Shown piece after piece: positions 7,326 to 11,409 of a stretch of DNA of 11,409 nt (the first letter of the stretch is position 1; every line of letters begins with the position of its first letter). The position numbers and the translations under genes were made by a program. The DNA is from Chitinophagales bacterium (GTDB taxonomy: Bacteria > Bacteroidota > Bacteroidia > Chitinophagales > BACL12), in the NCBI GenBank assembly GCA_014380545.1, contig JACMJP010000445.1, positions 1 through 11,409 on the forward strand, written 5' to 3'. The notes under the pieces were generated by a model. It was not told the origin of the DNA, did no database searches, and saw only the letters and a program-made list of their open reading frames with translations.

Positions 7326-7333
7326 CAAAGATA
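7326..7333 (-). promoter_or_regulatory. Candidate -7 box TATCTTTG for the NtrC-type regulator gene
   Basis: Read on the minus strand this is TATCTTTG, a full match to TAnnTTTG, 25 bases before the ATG at 7300. The predicted leader is about 20 bases. A -33 element is not obvious. Confidence 0.45.
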
Positions 7334-7410
7334 AAAGATACAATGAAATATTTTTATTGTTCATAATTTCAATATCATAAAAAAATGACAAATAAAAAGA
7401 AGGTTTTTTT

Positions 7411-7442
7411 TTAAATTTCCTGAAATGGTTTTACTACATTTA
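7411..7442 (+). promoter_or_regulatory. Weak candidate promoter of the secreted protein gene
   Basis: TACATTTA at 7435-7442 differs from TAnnTTTG only in the last base. A T-rich tract (7404-7412) overlaps the place where a -33 element would sit. The leader would be about 40 bases, AT-rich and without a Shine-Dalgarno sequence. This is the only candidate in the 7301-7488 spacer on the plus strand. Confidence 0.25.
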
Positions 7443-7488
7443 CACCTTATAGCATAGAATTTTAATTTAAAAAAACTTAACTTAGCCT

Positions 7489-10400
7489 ATGACAAAGTTT
7501 CTACACAAACTCCTTACCGCCGGGGTGTTTTTTACACTCATTGCGTTTTTAAGCAATCCAATCCAGGCCCAATATTGCATTCCTGATTATACTATAGGTA
7601 CATCAGATGATGATTATATTGATGGTGTTGAATTGGAAGACATCAGCAATTTTTCCGGCCCGGGTGACGACTGGAATGACTTTACTGATCTTTCAACCAC
7701 ATTAAATCCCGGTTTGGAATACACCATGACTGTTTATAATACTCCTGTGTGGGGTGAATATTACCAGGCATGGATTGACTATAACCAGGACGATGTTTTT
7801 GATGATGACGAAAAACTTTCCGGAACAAATATTTATGTTTTTGCCGGAAGCAGTGATGAGATAACCTTTACAGTGCCTTTTACGGCATTTCCCGGTACAA
7901 CAACATTGCGGGTAATGTGTATATATGATTCATATGAATTTGATGATATTGACCCATGTCATGAAGGTATTTATACTTTTGGAGAAACAGAAGATTATTC
8001 AATTGTAATTCCTCCGTCAGGTCCTTATGATGTGGGTGCTATAGATATTATTTCTTTAAGCAGCGGATGTGGTTTAACCACACAGGATGTAACAGTTGAA
8101 ATTATAAATTTTGGAACTGAAATAGCTGAGTCAGGAACTTTTGAAGTGAGCTACACGGGTACAGGCCCCTCAGGCCCATTATCGATAGTTACCGAAACCT
8201 ATACTGGTGCAGACATAGCCTCATTGGGTTCGGTTGAATTTACTTTTTCAACACCCATTGACCTTTCAGAAATTGGTGATTATTTTATAGAAGTTTATAC
8301 AATTTATGACCTGGATGGTGAACCGCTAAATGATGGAAGCGATATTGACATTGTTTCAATTCCTATTGTTGCATCTTTTCCCTATTACGAAGATTTTGAA
8401 GATGGAGGAAGCGGTTGGTTAGCGGATGGAACCAGCAGTTCTTGGGAACTGGGAAGCCCGGCAAGTTTTATTATTAATACACCTCCTGATGCTACTCCAT
8501 TGAGTGTTAATTCATGGAAAACAGATCTTGACGGTGATTTTAATTACGGTGAGAATTCTTATGTTGTAGGACCCTGTTTCGACTTTACCACACTTGAGCA
8601 ACCTTATGTTGAGCTTGATTATTGGGTTGAAACATATGAATTCTATGGCTATGACGGTGCAAGATTAGAATATTCTCTTGATGCAGGTGGCACCTGGGAA
8701 TCTGTAAATTATTTAATTGGTGCGGATGCTGAAGCAGAGAACTGGTATAATGACGGTTGTTATTCATTTGATCCGTTTACTTTCCCTTATGATTCTGCCT
8801 GGACCCGTACAAGTGGTGGCTGGAAGACAGCACACTATAATATGTCAGGTTTAGCTGGTGAATCACAAGTTCAGCTAAGGATACATTTTGCTTCTTCCTT
8901 CTTTACAGGTTATGATGGATTTGCATTTGATAATTTCCGTATTCAGGATCCATATGATAATGATCTTGAAATGACAGCACTTGTTACTCCTGAGTCAATG
9001 CCATCTTTATCAGCTACTGAAACTGTAACTGTAAATGTTACGAATGTTGGTTTAAATGACCAGTCAGCATTTAGCGTTTTTTATCAAATAGGTGCAGGTG
9101 CACCACAGGTTCAGGCATATACGGGTGACCCAATTTCCTACGGTGAATCTGCGGATATTACTTTTCTTACTTCACCTGCCGATCTGAGTGCAGATGGCGA
9201 TTATGATTTCAAAATATGGATATCACTTGGTCCCGATGAGTATCATTTAAATGATACTTTATATGCAACAGTCTCTAATTTATTACCAATTACAGGTGAT
9301 GCAGCATATTATTTATATTCTAATGTATATGGCGGCGCAGAACCCTGGAGTACTACAACCAATAGCGAAGCAATGGATGCAGTTTTCGGAACCGGGGAAT
9401 GGGCTACTGAATTTTATGAAACATTAGACCCCCTTACTGTATTCGGCCTTGGTACCTGTTTCATCTTTATGGAAGGTGGCGATGCAATGGCAGATGAACT
9501 GGAAACGTTCCTTGAAAATAACGAAAGTGCTGTTCAAAACTGGGTTGCCTCTGGAGGACATTTATTTTTGAACGCTGCCCCCAACGAAGGTGATGGCATG
9601 GACTTCCTCTTTGGAGATGTGTCTCTTAACTATTCATGGTTTACAGGTACTGCTGAAGCAACAGATGCAGCACATCCTATATTTAATTACTATTTTACAC
9701 CTACAGGAACAAGCTGGACAGGCAGTTCTTTTGGCCATGCTACTGTTTCCGGGGGCGATATAACTCCGCTTATCCATGATTTTTATAATCCTGATAAATA
9801 TCTATTAGCAGAAAAAGAATGGGGAGGAGGAAGAGTAATATTTGGGGGTATGACTCCAAACTTCTTTCATTCTCCGGCATTGGAAGCTGCTAATTTAAGA
9901 GCAAGCATTATACAATACCAGGCAACATGCACACTGGCTGATATTGATTTGGGCGTACTTGGAATTACGGACCCTGATGACGGTTGCGACCTTGGTTTAA
10001 CTACAGTTTCAATTAAAATAGCAAACTATGGCTTCCTTGACCAGGTTGATATTCCGGTTAACTATAGAGTAGATGGTGGAGTTGTTTACACAGAATTTTA
10101 TAGTGACACTATTGCTTCAGGTGATATTGCAGATTTTACTTTCTTTACTCCTTATCCTCTATCAACCGGTCCACATATTATCGAAGCATGGACAGGAATG
10201 GTGGGAGACTTAATCGTTGCAAACGATAGCACAGATAAGGAGGTAAATAGTTACCCTATCGTTTCTTCTTTCCCATATTATCAGGATTTTGAAACCGGAC
10301 CAAGCAGCTGGTTTACCGGTGGAACAAACAGCACCTGGGAACTTGGCGACCCGGCCGGATCAGTTATTATTGGCGCACCTGACGCTACTCCGCTGAGTGT

Positions 10401-11409
10401 AAACTCATGGACCACTGAACTTGATGATTCTTATGATGTTAATGAAGAGTCATATCTGCAAGGCCCTTGTTTTGACTTTTCTACATTGATATTACCATAT
10501 ATAGAGTTTGATCTTTGGATGGCAACTGCAGACTTTTGGGATGGTATGCAATTGCAGTATTCTTTGGATGGTGCTGCAAGCTGGACTGTAGTGGATTATG
10601 CTACAGGTGAAGATTATGAGAACTGGTACACTGGTCCGTGTTATGCATTTGGCTATGATCCAATCACATTTGCTTATGATACAGCATGGGAAGGATCAAG
10701 TGGTGGATGGGTTCATGCAATGCATGATGTAACTGCTCTTGCAGGCGAACCAAATGTGCAATTCAGGTTCAAATTCTCTACAGCCGGATTTTTATTTGGA
10801 TATGATGGCATGGCCATAGATAATATCAATATTCAGGATCCTTATCCTCATGATATTGGTGTAACATCAATTGAAACTCCTTCCGGCGCTTCAGTAGAAT
10901 ATACAAGTACTGAAACTGTAAGTGTAATGGTAGAGAATTTTGGCACATTACCACAGGATGAGTTTGATGTGTCTTACCGGGTTGATGGCGGCACAATTGT
11001 TACACAATCTTATGCAGGTGTAACATTAAATCCGGGGGATGAAGTATTATTTACTTTCACAACAACTACAAGTGCATTAACTGCTGACGGAATACACGAT
11101 ATCTGCGCATGGACCGAACTTGAGTCTGATGAGGACCTTTCAAATGACAGTACTTGTATAGACATTATAAATGTTACTCCTGTAAGTGGTTCAGGTGCTT
11201 ATTTACTTTATTCAAATATTACCGGCTGGGAGCCATTCTATGGCTATGAATATGGTAATGCTATGGATGACGTATTTGGGTCAGGTTCATGGACATTGGA
11301 TTATTATGAAGTATTGGACCCGATGGAAGTGTTCAGTGAAGATAATTGTTTCATTTATATGGCAGGTGGTGGTGATCATGGTCTTGAAATATCAAATTTC
11401 CTTGATAAC
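7489..11409 (+). CDS. Giant secreted modular protein with GEVED, CARDB-like and MAM-like modules, 3' end missing
   Basis: The frame is open for 1307 codons from ATG at 7489 to the window edge. Residues 1-27 are a signal peptide ending NPIQA before QYC. GEVED module (about 29-173): YCIPDY start, end motif FGETEDYSIVI (GETED at 165-169), and an EF-hand-like acidic loop at 97-108 (D97, N99, D101, D105, E108). Then: CARDB-like beta module (about 181-294), MAM/concanavalin-like module (296-488, opening SFPYYEDFE), CARDB-like (492-602), alpha/beta domain (604-812), CARDB-like (818-925), second MAM-like (927-1119), CARDB-like (1122-1225), second alpha/beta domain (from about 1235, cut by the edge). 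Proteins of this build in Bacteroidota are commonly exported to the cell surface by type IX secretion with a C-terminal sorting domain; that end is outside the window, so this is inference. An adhesive or matrix role is likely; an enzymatic one is not excluded. Domain boundaries are by eye. Acidic composition is typical of secreted proteins. Confidence 0.88.
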   Translation, partial: MTKFLHKLLTAGVFFTLIAFLSNPIQAQYCIPDYTIGTSDDDYIDGVELEDISNFSGPGDDWNDFTDLSTTLNPGLEYTMTVYNTPVWGEYYQAWIDYNQDDVFDDDEKLSGTNIYVFAGSSDEITFTVPFTAFPGTTTLRVMCIYDSYEFDDIDPCHEGIYTFGETEDYSIVIPPSGPYDVGAIDIISLSSGCGLTTQDVTVEIINFGTEIAESGTFEVSYTGTGPSGPLSIVTETYTGADIASLGSVEFTFSTPIDLSEIGDYFIEVYTIYDLDGEPLNDGSDIDIVSIPIVASFPYYEDFEDGGSGWLADGTSSSWELGSPASFIINTPPDATPLSVNSWKTDLDGDFNYGENSYVVGPCFDFTTLEQPYVELDYWVETYEFYGYDGARLEYSLDAGGTWESVNYLIGADAEAENWYNDGCYSFDPFTFPYDSAWTRTSGGWKTAHYNMSGLAGESQVQLRIHFASSFFTGYDGFAFDNFRIQDPYDNDLEMTALVTPESMPSLSATETVTVNVTNVGLNDQSAFSVFYQIGAGAPQVQAYTGDPISYGESADITFLTSPADLSADGDYDFKIWISLGPDEYHLNDTLYATVSNLLPITGDAAYYLYSNVYGGAEPWSTTTNSEAMDAVFGTGEWATEFYETLDPLTVFGLGTCFIFMEGGDAMADELETFLENNESAVQNWVASGGHLFLNAAPNEGDGMDFLFGDVSLNYSWFTGTAEATDAAHPIFNYYFTPTGTSWTGSSFGHATVSGGDITPLIHDFYNPDKYLLAEKEWGGGRVIFGGMTPNFFHSPALEAANLRASIIQYQATCTLADIDLGVLGITDPDDGCDLGLTTVSIKIANYGFLDQVDIPVNYRVDGGVVYTEFYSDTIASGDIADFTFFTPYPLSTGPHIIEAWTGMVGDLIVANDSTDKEVNSYPIVSSFPYYQDFETGPSSWFTGGTNSTWELGDPAGSVIIGAPDATPLSVNSWTTELDDSYDVNEESYLQGPCFDFSTLILPYIEFDLWMATADFWDGMQLQYSLDGAASWTVVDYATGEDYENWYTGPCYAFGYDPITFAYDTAWEGSSGGWVHAMHDVTALAGEPNVQFRFKFSTAGFLFGYDGMAIDNINIQDPYPHDIGVTSIETPSGASVEYTSTETVSVMVENFGTLPQDEFDVSYRVDGGTIVTQSYAGVTLNPGDEVLFTFTTTTSALTADGIHDICAWTELESDEDLSNDSTCIDIINVTPVSGSGAYLLYSNITGWEPFYGYEYGNAMDDVFGSGSWTLDYYEVLDPMEVFSEDNCFIYMAGGGDHGLEISNFLDN
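8029..9930 (+). repeat. Internal repeat unit 1 of the secreted protein: CARDB-MAM-CARDB-alpha/beta
   Basis: The first complete copy of a four-module block. Anchor points recur 1893 bases (631 codons) later: the opening SFPYY-x-DFE of the MAM-like module (8374 and 10267) and the YSN at the start of the alpha/beta domain (9316 and 11209). The leading CARDB-like modules are more diverged, offset by 639 codons at their shared cysteine. The alpha/beta domain (9298-9924) has a Gly-Gly-Asp turn after a hydrophobic strand (FIFMEGGD), WVASGGHLFLNAAPN, and GGGRVIFGGM near its end. This resembles glutamine-amidotransferase-like folds, but no family was firmly recognised. Confidence 0.75.
9940..11409 (+). 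repeat. Internal repeat unit 2 of the secreted protein, cut by the window edge
   Basis: The second copy of the block begins at DIDLGV (9940). Its MAM-like module (10267-10845) shares with copy 1 the phrases SSWELGxP / STWELGxP, PDATPLSVNSW, GPCFDF and FRIQDPY / INIQDPY. It is one codon shorter than copy 1 across the MAM-like module and regains that codon in the next CARDB-like module. The second alpha/beta domain is visible only as far as the strand CFIYMAGGGD and the next helix. Confidence 0.75.

Noticed and set aside
7301..7488. Possible sigma-54 promoter near the NtrC-type regulator
   Set aside because: No TGGCAC-N5-TTGC-like element was found in this spacer or in the other spacers of the window.
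8585..8767. Minus-strand open frame of 60 codons inside the secreted protein gene
   Set aside because: It is antisense to the MAM-like module, and its His/Asn/Gln-rich translation has no family features.

Overview
The window comes from a Bacteroidota genome, most likely a free-living, AT-rich member (Chitinophagia/Saprospiria/Sphingobacteriia-like; the class is a guess). The evidence is a very large secreted protein with an N-terminal GEVED module and MAM-like/CARDB-like modules, TAnnTTTG-type -7 promoter boxes just upstream of several genes, start codons without a Shine-Dalgarno sequence, and AT-rich intergenic DNA. No tRNA, rRNA, CRISPR array, insertion sequence or phage gene was seen.

Layout. 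Bases 1-591 (minus) hold the N-terminal 197 codons of an assimilatory APS/PAPS reductase (CysH) that runs off the left edge. Bases 592-750 are a short spacer rich in short inverted repeats. Bases 751-1482 (minus) encode a LutA/YkgE-type protein with two cysteine-rich CCG domains. Bases 1610-3046 (minus) encode a DoxX-like polytopic membrane protein with a predicted mature N-terminal histidine and a histidine-rich C-terminal domain outside the membrane. Bases 3047-3233 are a divergent promoter region with a pair of GTATAAGT-based palindromes. Bases 3234-5864 (plus) encode a hybrid sensor kinase (sensor, HisKA, HATPase, REC, Hpt). It converges, with 5 bases between the stop codons, on an NtrC-type response regulator at 5870-7300 (minus). 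Bases 7489-11409 (plus) are the first 1307 codons of a giant secreted modular protein that continues past the right edge.

How the genes may work together. The hybrid kinase and the NtrC-type regulator are probably a phosphorelay pair: His367 to Asp657 to His813 in the kinase, then Asp55 of the regulator, which would activate sigma-54 promoters. The targets are not visible, and no clear -24/-12 promoter was seen in the spacers of this window. CysH (sulfate assimilation) and the LutA-like Fe-S protein (lactate/glycolate-type oxidation) lie on the same strand but show no obvious pathway link.

The most distinctive part is the secreted protein. After the GEVED module it carries the module series CARDB-MAM-CARDB-alpha/beta domain, and the series then starts again with a 1893-base (631-codon) offset. 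The alpha/beta domain has features of glutamine-amidotransferase-like folds and is the least familiar element in the window.
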